A stretch of DNA of 13,992 nucleotides. It comes from CBDUQI01 sp965369325. GTDB lineage: Bacteria; Pseudomonadota; Gammaproteobacteria; Steroidobacterales; JBCBZW01. The translations under genes were made by a program, and so were the position numbers. The notes beneath the pieces were generated by a model. That model was not told the DNA's origin. It worked only from the letters and a program-made list of their open reading frames with translations, and searched no databases. Every line of letters starts with the position of its first letter. Position 1 is the first letter of the stretch. Below, one piece after another: positions 1-8,116 of the stretch. The stretch covers positions 1 through 13,992 of the forward strand of contig CBDUQI010000157.1 of assembly GCA_965369325.1 (NCBI GenBank). The letters run 5' to 3'.

Positions 1-916
1 CGTCACTACTGTCCACCAGGAAACCGGCGCCATCGCCGTCAAACTGGCCACCCTGGCCCGCACCGGTCTCACCATTGAGGACAAATCCACTCGCCCCGTC
101 ACCGCCGTTACTAATCAGCAGATCGTCCGTGCGAAGTACAGGTGGGTAACCGGCCGCGCGCCCAAACAAAACGTACACTCGCCCAGCATTGGAGCGACCA
201 CCTGGGTCGGAGCTGCTGACCCCCAGGGCAAGATCAGCCCTACCGTCCCCATTAAAGTCGCCACTAACAGTTCGGGTGAACTGCCCCATATCACTGTCTT
301 CAGCGATATACCAGGCAAAGCCCTCACTGCCGTCCCCGCCGTTTTCGGGCAGCAGGTCGGCGCCATCGACATCTGCCGCAAAGCCATCTTGGCGACCAAA
401 TAGGATGTAGGCGGTGTCGCTGATCGCTGGGTCGTCCGGTGGCACCTTGACAGATCCACCAACCAGCACATCGTCAACGCCATCGCCGTTGAGATCGCCG
501 GCGGGCAACGCGCGCCCGAACGTGGCGAAGCCCTGGGTGCCATCGCCGCCGCTCGCGGCTGACAAGTCGCCGAGCTCGTTGACGGCGGGGAAACCCTGGG
601 CCGAGCCGAATACCACGAATCCTTGATTGTCGAAGGCATCGGAAGTGCCGAAGTCAGCGATGCCGTCATCGTTGATGTCACCGAGGTATTTGGTCGGTGT
701 GAGCCGCTCACCGGCCGTGACCGCATTGAGAATGGCACCCGAAGTGCCGTCGCCCCCGTTTGCAGGGTCCAGCGAGGAAAGGTCTAGCTCTGAAGGAAAT
801 GGCCCGGCGGCGGCACCCGTACTTACCAGCAATGCGCTGAGAGCAAACGCCCACCGCGGTTGTGGGCGCGCGGTGCCCAGCGCGTATGCGACTCCGTGAT
901 GTAGAGAAAAGCTCAT
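1..916 (-). CDS. Secreted FG-GAP repeat protein (integrin-alpha-like beta-propeller), partial, C-terminus beyond the window
   Basis: The gene is read from 916 downwards and stays open to base 1, so its 3' end is missing. The chosen ATG has AGGGGG seven bases upstream; an in-frame ATG six bases earlier overlaps that ribosome-binding site and is less likely. The first ~38 residues form an N-terminal extension plus a hydrophobic signal stretch ending LLVSTGAAAG, so export is expected. Three Ca-binding FG-GAP cores follow: DINDDGIAD (from residue 80), DLNGDGVDD (141) and DFNGDGRAD (220), each preceded or followed by blade strands ending V-x-F-G or Y-I-L-F-G. A fourth, weaker DGDGAG site lies near the edge. 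Such repeats fold into extracellular beta-propellers involved in adhesion or ligand binding; the ligand is unknown. It is a different protein from the FG-GAP protein at 6163, though of similar style. Confidence 0.88.
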   Translation of the reverse strand, partial: MSFSLHHGVAYALGTARPQPRWAFALSALLVSTGAAAGPFPSELDLSSLDPANGGDGTSGAILNAVTAGERLTPTKYLGDINDDGIADFGTSDAFDNQGFVVFGSAQGFPAVNELGDLSAASGGDGTQGFATFGRALPAGDLNGDGVDDVLVGGSVKVPPDDPAISDTAYILFGRQDGFAADVDGADLLPENGGDGSEGFAWYIAEDSDMGQFTRTVSGDFNGDGRADLALGVSSSDPGGRSNAGRVYVLFGRAAGYPPVLRTDDLLISNGGDGASGFVLNGETGAGQGGQFDGDGAGFLVDSSD

Positions 917-1204
917 CCACATGCCCCCTTGTTATCGCCGGCGCGGCCAGCGCGGCGCGCCTGGCACAGGACGTCGATTGATATCTCCCCTGGTTCTTAG
1001 TCCCACCCTGCTCTCTTCGCGTTCAAAACGCCAACCCAATTCGCCACCAGATCACGAGTAGTCAGGTAAGAACTCAATTCTGGCGCACTTGATATGAGGG
1101 CCCCCAAACAAACCAGCCCCGACCTTGCGCGTGCTTTCATGCTTTGATCGATCATCAACAGTATTGCTTGAGTTATCAACTGAACAAGCGGCAAGTTCCT
1201 TCTT
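917..1204. other. Intergenic region between the FG-GAP gene and the GNAT gene
   Basis: The stretch holds the GC-rich leader of the FG-GAP gene, including an inverted repeat GCCAG...CTGGC around 943-964, and the 3' flank of the acetyltransferase gene. A short TTG-started reading frame on the minus strand (about 997-1194) has no recognisable domain and no clear ribosome-binding site, so I do not call it a gene. No attC core, tRNA or clear terminator is visible. Confidence 0.4.
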
Positions 1205-1795
1205 TCAGAGTAGAGACTTCTCCATCAAAAGCAGCTCTCCCTCGTATCGGATCAACGAGTGCGGTACAACTGGACTTCGGCCGAGCTCTTCGTAACCAAG
1301 CTCCTTGTACAGACTCACCGCCAAGGCATTCTCCTCAAAGACATGAAGGCTAGTTCTCGTCAGTCCCATTGACCGTGCAGCGCACTCCGCTGCTCGCATA
1401 AGTTGACTTCCGTACCCACGCCCACGACTACCCGTATAGAGCGCCACCGCGCACACGTAGTAACTACCGGCAGGCGGGCAGAGCTCGACAAAGGGTGTCA
1501 ACAAATGCATGCGATCTTCTCGCGCTAGTGGGTCTTCCGGATCTTGCTCACCAGCTTCAGCCCGGTAGCCGTGCAGAGCACCGACTACTTCTCCGTCAGA
1601 TTCGAGAATTCTCCAGTTGCGAAAGGATGATGTTGCGTTCAGCCAAGAAAAGACATGTTCGATTATCAGGTTGGTTTCCCGACCGGGGATCGCACCCTCA
1701 TAGATGGCGTCAAAGACACCTCCGCCAGCTTGCATCCAAACGTACGCCAAATGAGGGATATCACTTACTCGAGCGTCTCTGATCTGGACTGACAT
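1205..1795 (-). CDS. GNAT-family N-acetyltransferase
   Basis: This is a 196-residue protein with the hallmarks of the Gcn5-related acetyltransferase fold, which moves an acetyl group from acetyl-CoA to an amine. The acetyl-CoA pyrophosphate-binding loop R/Q-x-x-G-x-G/A is seen as R124-G-R-G-Y-G129, preceded by the beta-4 strand YYVCAVALY. Motif B follows as N156-A-L-A-V-S-L-Y163 and then KELGYEELG. The start MSVQIRDARVSDIPHLA is the usual first strand and helix of the family. The length is normal for a single-domain GNAT. The substrate cannot be told from sequence; small molecules, antibiotics and protein N-termini are all possible. It stands alone: the neighbours on both sides are about 290 and 340 bases away. 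An imperfect AGGGA ribosome-binding site precedes the ATG. Confidence 0.9.
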   Translation of the reverse strand: MSVQIRDARVSDIPHLAYVWMQAGGGVFDAIYEGAIPGRETNLIIEHVFSWLNATSSFRNWRILESDGEVVGALHGYRAEAGEQDPEDPLAREDRMHLLTPFVELCPPAGSYYVCAVALYTGSRGRGYGSQLMRAAECAARSMGLTRTSLHVFEENALAVSLYKELGYEELGRSPVVPHSLIRYEGELLLMEKSLL

Positions 1796-2139
1796 GACCG
1801 GCGGTCCCTAGCTAATACTATGAAAGTTTGAGAACCTAGTTTTGAGCCTACCGTGCCTAGGTTGTGATTTCCAAGTGGTGCAGAGCATCTGATCCCAGCT
1901 CCGACTTCATATGCCCAAACCCTATTAAGCCTGCCGTATTACACCAGGCTCAGCAACAGGCAGGCCTGCAACACCTGCCGTCACTGGACCAAGTAGGGGA
2001 TAATCTCCGAAAATCCGTTTTGGTTTAGGATTTGTAGTTTTTCGAAGAGCCGTTGTTCCGGCGCACCCGACGCCAAATTATTTGGCTAATTGAAAGCTGC
2101 GCACCAACTGGCTGATGGAGGCTCGGCTGCAACACGACG
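1796..2139. other. Intergenic region rich in inverted repeats
   Basis: No gene is visible in these 344 bases. Several short structures are: AACCTAG/CTAGGTT (1833-1839 and 1857-1863, 17-base loop) upstream of the acetyltransferase; GCCTGCC (1929-1935), GGCAGGC (1959-1965) and CCTGCC (1974-1979), where the middle element can pair with either outer one; AAATCC...GGATTT around 2011-2033; and the near-perfect palindrome GCCAAATTATTTGGC (2072-2086). The last two lie downstream of the lipoprotein gene and could end its transcript, but neither has a convincing U-tract. The 1833-1863 repeat could be an operator or leader hairpin of the acetyltransferase gene. Confidence 0.45.
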
Positions 2140-2628
2140 CTAGTAGTACGGGGTCTTGAGCGTGATCAGCGGACTTTCTGGTGAGGCGCAATGATTGGCA
2201 AAGTCAAAATAGTCGAAATCGTACTCCTCGTAACAAGCCACCGCGCCGGCTTCGACAGTCGGAAGCCCAACGCCAGCAACTGGCCAATAAACGCGAATCT
2301 CCGCTTCCCAATCATATCCCGCGTACCGCCACGCGTCCGTAGGTACGTTTACAGTTATGCTCCAGAGGAAATGCGTGGTGCCGCCAACGACCACGGGGTC
2401 GGTGATGGTACGGGTAGTAGCAAACGTCTCGAATTGCCCACTACTTGAACTCAGGTATTGAAGCTCAACCAAATCATCTGGAACGACAGTTGATCCCTGG
2501 AATAGAACGGCTGAGTTTCGTGATTCAAGGACTTGATCGTTGTACGGTTGCAGAACGCACGCGCTGAGCACTAGGCATACCATTGCTGTGCCGAACAACC
2601 GTAGTGGCCTTATCATTTTTAGATTCAT
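2140..2628 (-). CDS. Putative lipoprotein, hypothetical
   Basis: The product is 162 residues long. A basic N-terminus and hydrophobic run end in a good lipobox, L21-S-A-C24, so signal peptidase II processing and lipid attachment at Cys24 are expected. AAGGAG sits five bases upstream of the ATG, which fixes the start. The mature part has no motif I recognise. It is rich in beta-strand-like segments (ATTRTITDPVVVGGTTHFLW, SITVNVPTDAWRYAG, AEIRVYWPVAG) and looks like a compact beta-sandwich exposed in the periplasm or on the cell surface. Two later cysteines (in VACYEE and NHCAS) could form a disulfide. It is transcribed away from the large regulator gene at 3022, with a 393-base shared upstream region, so co-regulation is possible but not shown. 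Confidence 0.75.
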   Translation of the reverse strand: MNLKMIRPLRLFGTAMVCLVLSACVLQPYNDQVLESRNSAVLFQGSTVVPDDLVELQYLSSSSGQFETFATTRTITDPVVVGGTTHFLWSITVNVPTDAWRYAGYDWEAEIRVYWPVAGVGLPTVEAGAVACYEEYDFDYFDFANHCASPESPLITLKTPYY

Positions 2629-3021
2629 GATGTCTCCTTTTGAGTGTCCATAGTCATAGGCCGCGTATGGGGCGTGCTAGCCGAGGACAAAACCGTCGAC
2701 TTCGCCGCAATAGCGGCGCAACCTTTTGGTTAGTGCAAAGCGAGGATAGACCTCGGGCACTGAACCGATACATGGCGTAGAACTGATCGAATCTGAAACA
2801 ACATGATTTCGGGCGCGGGCGCCTATTTTCCCGCCACCAACGACTCGACATCGCACATTGACGACGGCAGCCGCAAATGTCGTATCAGGACATTTCGACG
2901 CATGACTGCCAGTTAAAGTGACATCTGGGTGAGTTTTTGCGCTAAGCCTTTCATTCGGCAAACAATTCGGCTAAAAGCGAGAGGACAGGTAAATCCGATT
3001 AGCCGCGGGTAACACGACCGA
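2629..3021. other. Divergent intergenic/promoter region
   Basis: This region separates the minus-strand lipoprotein gene from the plus-strand four-gene operon and should hold both promoters. I see no convincing -35/-10 pair for the operon; TTGACG at 2858 with CGTATC 17 bases later is the nearest and is weak. A perfect small hairpin, CGCCGC-AATA-GCGGCG (2703-2718), may be an operator or a structured leader. Reading frames here on the minus strand lack domains and look like chance. Confidence 0.4.
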
Positions 3022-6000
3022 ATGAACACGCTGAAGACAAACTCCGTTTTTGACCGCGAGACCTATTACCTGGGTGCGGTAAAACTCGAGCCGACCCTGC
3101 ATCGCGTAACTGTGCACGGCCGGGAACCACAAACGCTGACGCGCCGGCAGTTCGAGGCGTTGGCGTTGCTGGCGTCCAACTACGGCCATGTGGTAACGCG
3201 TGAGGCACTGCATCCAGTGCTATGTCAGGTCCCGGTGGGAGGCCGAGAAAGATCCGCGTTGACCCAGCACATACGACGGATTCGAAAGGCCTTGGGCGAT
3301 TCGTCCAGCCAACCTCGCTATATCAAAACAGTGCGTGGCGGGCGCTCTGGGCCCGCGCACGAGTCCTCCGGGGGTGGTTTCTATCTTCTGATCGAGCCGC
3401 GCTTTGAAGGCCCCGCCCTGTGGGACGACGCCCCGTATCGCGGATTGCAGGCATTCGAATACGAGCACGCACCTATCTTCTTCGGGCGTGCGCGAGCCGT
3501 GGACGAGATACTGAGTTATCTGCATCGAAAGGCGTCCGACGGATGTGCCTTTATGCTCGTGACTGGCGCTGGGGGTGCTGGCAAGTCCTCCGTGGTGAAG
3601 GCGGGCGTTGTTCCGCGGCTTTGCCAGGAGCCGCATGGCTGCACCGCCAATTGGCGGCGCGTGGTGTTTTGTTACCGTGGCGGTCAGGGCGATGTATTCG
3701 ACGATCTAGCTGACGCCGTTGTCACTGCGTTTCCGGAAATACTGGAGAGCACTAGCAGCGTGAGGTTTGTCGCGGAACAGTTACGCAGTCGTCCGCACGA
3801 CGGCGGGCAAATTATACAACGCCTGGTCCATAGCGGCTTGGGAGCAGGTGTCAATTTTGCCCTGGTAGTGGATCAGATGGAGGAACTGTTTTGCGCACCG
3901 AGCATTCGCGCCTCTGAGAGGGATGGGTTGCTTGACGCCTTAGACGGGTTGGCCAGATCCGGCTGGTGCTATGTCATCGCAACTTTACGCAGCGATTTTT
4001 TACCGAGCGGCTTGCAAAGCAGAACCTTGGCAACAATGGTAGCCGGCGGTGGAATTTACACACTTTGCTCTCCAACCGTGGCCGAGTTGCGGGAAATGAT
4101 TGTGCAGCCGGCGAAACTACTCAACCTAGCGCTTGAAACGGTGCGGGGAGAGTCACTGAGTGACCGCATTATTCAGGATGCTTCCGCGCCGCTCGAATCC
4201 CTCGCTGTTCTCGAATTCGTATTGATGCAATTGTACGATCGGCGAACTCAGGAATCCGTTCTGACGTTTGAGGCATACCAGCAACTTGGGGGCATTGAGG
4301 GGTGTTTGGCTCGCCGCGCGGATGAAATATTGAGCAACCTCCCTCCCGATGCGCAAGCAAGTCTTTTCAGCGTTTTGGCGAGACTGTGCCTCATCAACCG
4401 CAACCGCGAGCAATTGGTTACGGGCCAATCGGCCCCTTGGCACACCGTAGCGACCACGAAACCGGCAACTCGGCTGCTGGAAGCGTTTCGCGACGCGCAC
4501 CTGCTGTCAGTTTCGCGCGCGCGCGACGGTACTCGGATTGTGCGAGTGGCCCATGAGGCCTTGTTGACCAGTTGGGGCAAGGCGCGGAGCTGGGTAGCGA
4601 ACAACCAACATACACTGCAAATCTACGCAAAGGTCTCAAGGGACGCCCAGGAGTGGTTGGAGAATGACCGCCATACATCTTTGCTATTACCAAACGGGCT
4701 TCGGCTGAGCGAGGGACGGGCGTTGTTGGATTCCACGGTGCATCTGTCGTCGGAGGAGCAAGCTTACGTAGAAGCCTCGGTCGTTGCGCAAGGTCAGCGA
4801 CAAGAACGACGCCAACGTATGCATCGATGGGTTCGCGCCGCTGCAGTGGCGTTCGCGGCAATGGCGCTCGTGACTACTCTGATTGGCATCAAGAGTGCGA
4901 AGGATAGCCGCCGCGCTCAGGTCGAAGCTAAGCTTGCCTCGACCACCACCAACGTGATGGCGGAGATGTTTCAACTGGCGGGACCAGGTCATGCCGATGG
5001 ACAGGTCATCACCGCAAAGACCTTATTGGAGCGAAACACCGACCGAGTGCTTCAGGATAACGATCTCCCGAAACAGGTGCGGGCACGATTGTTAGATGTC
5101 ATGGGACGCGCGTACATTGGACTCGGCGACTACGACGCGGCGTTCAACTTGCTGCAACGGGCAAACGAACTCTGGCGCGAGTTAGCCGTATCGGACCCGC
5201 TCGGTCTGGCCGACAGTCTGCATCACCTCGGTTCGTTACAACTGGATCGAGGTAACGTTGAACATGCAATCACACTTGTCAACGAGGCCATCGGCATCTA
5301 TGAGTCGCAAGAGGACAGGTTGCGAAGCTCAAACGCTTACAACACCCTCGCCCTAGCCCGTCGGTTACAAGGCCAGTACGAAGAAGCGAAGCTCTACTAT
5401 GAGCGAGCGCTTGCCATAAAGGAGCGTCGAGCGGGCCCATTGGATGAAGATGTTGCCGTCATCAAAGGCAACATCGGGCAACTGTTGCTGGACCAAGGCC
5501 TTTTGGATGAAGCCGAACCTCTATTGGCAGCAGCGTTAGCGAGCAAGCGAAAAATATACCCATCAACTTCGCCGAAAATTGCCTACGCGTACAACAGCAT
5601 GGGGACGCTACATGCCCGGCTCGGGCAACTTGAGCAGGCCAAACAGCATTACGAAGAAGCACTTGCCGTTCGCGAGGCGACGTTGGATCCCGACCATCCG
5701 CTGGTCGCGTTGAGTTTAAACAACTTGGGGCGCCTTATGCTGCGAAAGAGCGAAATAGCGACAGCGCTTAGCACGTTACAAAAAGCGGTGGACACGGCAT
5801 CGACCGTCTTACCAGAAATGCATCCCTATCTGGCGATATATAGAACCAATTTGGCGGATGCCTGGGTTCGGTTCGGCGACTATCCGCGCGCCCTTTCCGA
5901 GATTGAGATGGCGCTTAGCATTTACGCAGCCAATGACGATCTAGAACCCTGGCGCGTCGAAGTCGCCCGCAGCGTTAGCGGCGCCTCGCTGGCTGCAGGC

Positions 6001-6156
6001 CAATGCTCAGACGGCCCGAAGCAGATATTGGAAGACGCCCATCGCCGGTTATTGGAGCTACGGCCGGTTGGCGATATCCACGTCCGCGAGGCACTTGCCA
6101 GATTGCAAAGCGTCTGCGCCGAGCAGCGGATTTCACTTGATCAGCGGAAGAGGTAA
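3022..6156 (+). CDS. Winged-helix / nSTAND1 NTPase / TPR regulatory protein with one membrane helix
   Basis: This 1044-residue multidomain protein opens with an OmpR/CadC-type winged helix (about residues 15-120: LTRRQFEALALLAS, then ALTQHIRRIRKALGD, then YIKTVRGG). Next comes YRGLQAFEYEHAPIFFGR, the usual entry into nSTAND1 NTPases, with Walker A G182-AGGAGKS189, Walker B-like LVVDQMEELF (D284, E287, E288), R323-SDF and the C-terminal H511-EALLTSW. An Arg-rich stretch (about 590-605) leads into one membrane helix, about 606-623. From about 670 to 970 there are tandem TPR units (for example AYIGLGDYDAAFNLLQRA and LARRLQGQYEEAKLYYERAL). STAND ATPases act as nucleotide-driven switches, and TPRs bind protein partners. 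The inferred topology is cytoplasmic DNA-binding and ATPase parts with a periplasmic TPR sensor. It is the first gene of an operon; its stop lies six bases before the next ATG. The ribosome-binding site is weak. Confidence 0.9.
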   Translation: MNTLKTNSVFDRETYYLGAVKLEPTLHRVTVHGREPQTLTRRQFEALALLASNYGHVVTREALHPVLCQVPVGGRERSALTQHIRRIRKALGDSSSQPRYIKTVRGGRSGPAHESSGGGFYLLIEPRFEGPALWDDAPYRGLQAFEYEHAPIFFGRARAVDEILSYLHRKASDGCAFMLVTGAGGAGKSSVVKAGVVPRLCQEPHGCTANWRRVVFCYRGGQGDVFDDLADAVVTAFPEILESTSSVRFVAEQLRSRPHDGGQIIQRLVHSGLGAGVNFALVVDQMEELFCAPSIRASERDGLLDALDGLARSGWCYVIATLRSDFLPSGLQSRTLATMVAGGGIYTLCSPTVAELREMIVQPAKLLNLALETVRGESLSDRIIQDASAPLESLAVLEFVLMQLYDRRTQESVLTFEAYQQLGGIEGCLARRADEILSNLPPDAQASLFSVLARLCLINRNREQLVTGQSAPWHTVATTKPATRLLEAFRDAHLLSVSRARDGTRIVRVAHEALLTSWGKARSWVANNQHTLQIYAKVSRDAQEWLENDRHTSLLLPNGLRLSEGRALLDSTVHLSSEEQAYVEASVVAQGQRQERRQRMHRWVRAAAVAFAAMALVTTLIGIKSAKDSRRAQVEAKLASTTTNVMAEMFQLAGPGHADGQVITAKTLLERNTDRVLQDNDLPKQVRARLLDVMGRAYIGLGDYDAAFNLLQRANELWRELAVSDPLGLADSLHHLGSLQLDRGNVEHAITLVNEAIGIYESQEDRLRSSNAYNTLALARRLQGQYEEAKLYYERALAIKERRAGPLDEDVAVIKGNIGQLLLDQGLLDEAEPLLAAALASKRKIYPSTSPKIAYAYNSMGTLHARLGQLEQAKQHYEEALAVREATLDPDHPLVALSLNNLGRLMLRKSEIATALSTLQKAVDTASTVLPEMHPYLAIYRTNLADAWVRFGDYPRALSEIEMALSIYAANDDLEPWRVEVARSVSGASLAAGQCSDGPKQILEDAHRRLLELRPVGDIHVREALARLQSVCAEQRISLDQRKR

Positions 6157-6162
6157 TCAGCG

Positions 6163-8103
6163 ATGACGAACCCCCAACCTTTGCTTTTGAGAAACTCTAA
6201 TCGCTCGGTGGTGTGCACGCTGGCATCATGGTTGTTGCTGTTGCTCAACGCCTCACCAGCGATTGGTGGTGACGAGTTCGTTACCGCTACCGACTTCGAT
6301 CTCGACCTGCTCGATGAAGGGCGTGGGCGTTTAGTCGTCGGGCCGAGCATGCCCAATGAATTGATTCAATTCGGGAGTAACAACGTCGGCAGGTTTGACT
6401 TCAATGGGGACGGACTTAGCGATTTCGCTATCGGTAGTTTTGGGTGGATAGACGTTTACATTGGTGCACAACCATTGCCGGTGGAGTCCGGCACAGAACC
6501 AACGACACGCGTCGAACCCGAGTACACGTTTCGCCTGAGTATGAGAACGTTGGACGACCCGCCTTTGGCGACAGGGTGGTTCTGGGACGTGTCGTCGGGC
6601 GATTTTAACGCAGACGGCTTTGACGACTTCGCGTTTCATGTGTTTAGCGGCCCTCCGCACGGATTGTTCGTGCTGCACGTAAAGATTCTGTACGGCGGCC
6701 GTGAACCTTACACGGGTGATCTGTGGTTTTCGGATCTACCGACCGAAGAGATCAGATGTCCTGTGGGCAGCAGTGCGATAGACGTTTCTGGCGGTGGTGA
6801 CGTTAACGCGGACGGCTTCGATGACCTGGCAATTGTATGTACCAGTGGCGAAGGCAACGGGCCCGAGACCGATATGTATTTACTGTACGGACCATTGGCC
6901 GGCGGAACAGATACCGTACATCTCGATTACGTCGCTAACACCCAGCGCAGCCTGATCAAGTTGCCACGTGCGCAATTCGCAGGCAGCGAACTTACCAGAT
7001 TTGTCAGCCTGCGCGGCGACTCAAACGGAGACGCCATCGCGGACGTTCACATTCGGCTTCACGGGCAAACCACAGATGGTTCATTTTTGGTTACCGTCTT
7101 TGGCGATGAACACCTTGAGGAACACTACTCTATCGACTGCGGAGAGCAGGAAAGCCCGGCAGGAGATGATTGCGGGCTTCAACCCAATACGGGGTTTGTC
7201 ATAGCCTCCAGCCTCCCGATCCACGATTTTTCAGCCGGCGGCGACGTGAACGGCGACGGGTTGGATGATGTTTTCCTCGCAGAGGACGTCCGAGGTGTGG
7301 CGGTTTTCGGCAGCACTGACTCGTTACCACCAGTAATTTATTCTGATGCCTTGGATGGCACCCAGGGTTTTCAATTTGTGGACACGATGGGGCGCTTGTC
7401 CAGAATAGCAACCGCCGACGTCAACGGCGATAGGATCGCCGACGTGCTCGCGACCACCGACAAAGTTAGGGTGCTGTTCGGCCATAGTGGAAACTGGCCC
7501 ACCTCAATCGATCTCAGCGCCGCAGACGGGTTCACAGGCTTTTCGGTTCTGCACAGTGGGGTGCCGCAATCACACTACTCATCCACCAGAGTCACACCTA
7601 TCGGTGATATGAATGCTGACGGCATCTCGGATATTCTGATTTCGCCGCTTCAGGTCAGTGGCCTCGGCACTCCGTTCGGTGAGGCGCACGTACTTTTCGG
7701 GTTTGGTCTTGATGGCGAGGAATGCGAGGACCCTCTCAATGGGACCCTTGGGTTGTCCTTGCGAAGGACCACCCAGACAGGACGACTAGATACAGATCTT
7801 TGCCCGGATCCCGGGCCCGAAATGTGCATCAATGACATTGACTGCGACGATGTTCTGGATGGGCTCGACAATTGCCCCACTGTCACCAATCCTGAGCAGA
7901 CCGATGTCAACCAGAACGGCATCGGTGATGAATGCGACCAGGCTCTGGCTGATACCAACGGCGATGGTTGGGTCGATCAGAGCGATGTTGATTTTTTGGT
8001 GGAACATGGGGTCGATCTGGACGGGAACGGTTGGAGCAACTTTGTCGATGAGTTGCTGATTAGGCAAAAAACTGGCTACCCGCAGCCCCCCATCGATCGA
8101 TAA
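6163..8103 (+). CDS. Secreted seven-bladed FG-GAP protein with thrombospondin-3 and dockerin-like Ca sites
   Basis: The product is 646 residues. A signal peptide (hydrophobic LASWLLLLLNASPAIG, cleavage near residue 35) predicts export. Seven Ca-binding D-x-N-x-D-x-x-x-D cores begin at residues 79, 147, 213, 286, 361, 419 and 482, spaced 58-75 residues, each near a strand ending in Y/L-x-G or V-x-F-G. Seven units fit a complete integrin-alpha-like propeller; the fourth (DSNGDAIAD) and sixth (DVNGDRIAD) are slightly degenerate. A Cys-containing tail follows with the thrombospondin type-3 signature DGLDNCPTVTNPEQTDVNQNG (about 565-585), then two EF-hand-like loops DTNGDGWVDQSD and DLDGNGWSNFVD resembling a dockerin or TSP3 extension. 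The protein is probably extracellular or surface-bound and Ca-stabilised; its ligand is unknown. AGAGG overlaps the upstream gene's end, so translational coupling with the regulator is likely. Confidence 0.9.
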   Translation: MTNPQPLLLRNSNRSVVCTLASWLLLLLNASPAIGGDEFVTATDFDLDLLDEGRGRLVVGPSMPNELIQFGSNNVGRFDFNGDGLSDFAIGSFGWIDVYIGAQPLPVESGTEPTTRVEPEYTFRLSMRTLDDPPLATGWFWDVSSGDFNADGFDDFAFHVFSGPPHGLFVLHVKILYGGREPYTGDLWFSDLPTEEIRCPVGSSAIDVSGGGDVNADGFDDLAIVCTSGEGNGPETDMYLLYGPLAGGTDTVHLDYVANTQRSLIKLPRAQFAGSELTRFVSLRGDSNGDAIADVHIRLHGQTTDGSFLVTVFGDEHLEEHYSIDCGEQESPAGDDCGLQPNTGFVIASSLPIHDFSAGGDVNGDGLDDVFLAEDVRGVAVFGSTDSLPPVIYSDALDGTQGFQFVDTMGRLSRIATADVNGDRIADVLATTDKVRVLFGHSGNWPTSIDLSAADGFTGFSVLHSGVPQSHYSSTRVTPIGDMNADGISDILISPLQVSGLGTPFGEAHVLFGFGLDGEECEDPLNGTLGLSLRRTTQTGRLDTDLCPDPGPEMCINDIDCDDVLDGLDNCPTVTNPEQTDVNQNGIGDECDQALADTNGDGWVDQSDVDFLVEHGVDLDGNGWSNFVDELLIRQKTGYPQPPIDR

Positions 8104-8116
8104 CGGAGCGCGCACA

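Noticed and set aside
115..738. Long minus-strand reading frame of about 207 codons starting MPFSMRSRPVSG
   Set aside because: It is an out-of-frame shadow of the FG-GAP gene; the overlapping frame shows repeated DxNxDG cores, a signal peptide and a good ribosome-binding site.
2703..2735. Possible attC right end (CAACCTTTTGGTTAGTGC) near a GC hairpin
   Set aside because: The core does not fit GTTRRRY and no complementary left core or L box lies within attC distance on either side.
2677..2961. Minus-strand 94-codon reading frame in the divergent intergenic region
   Set aside because: No domain, low-complexity composition without family resemblance, no clear ribosome-binding site, and it sits where both promoters are expected.
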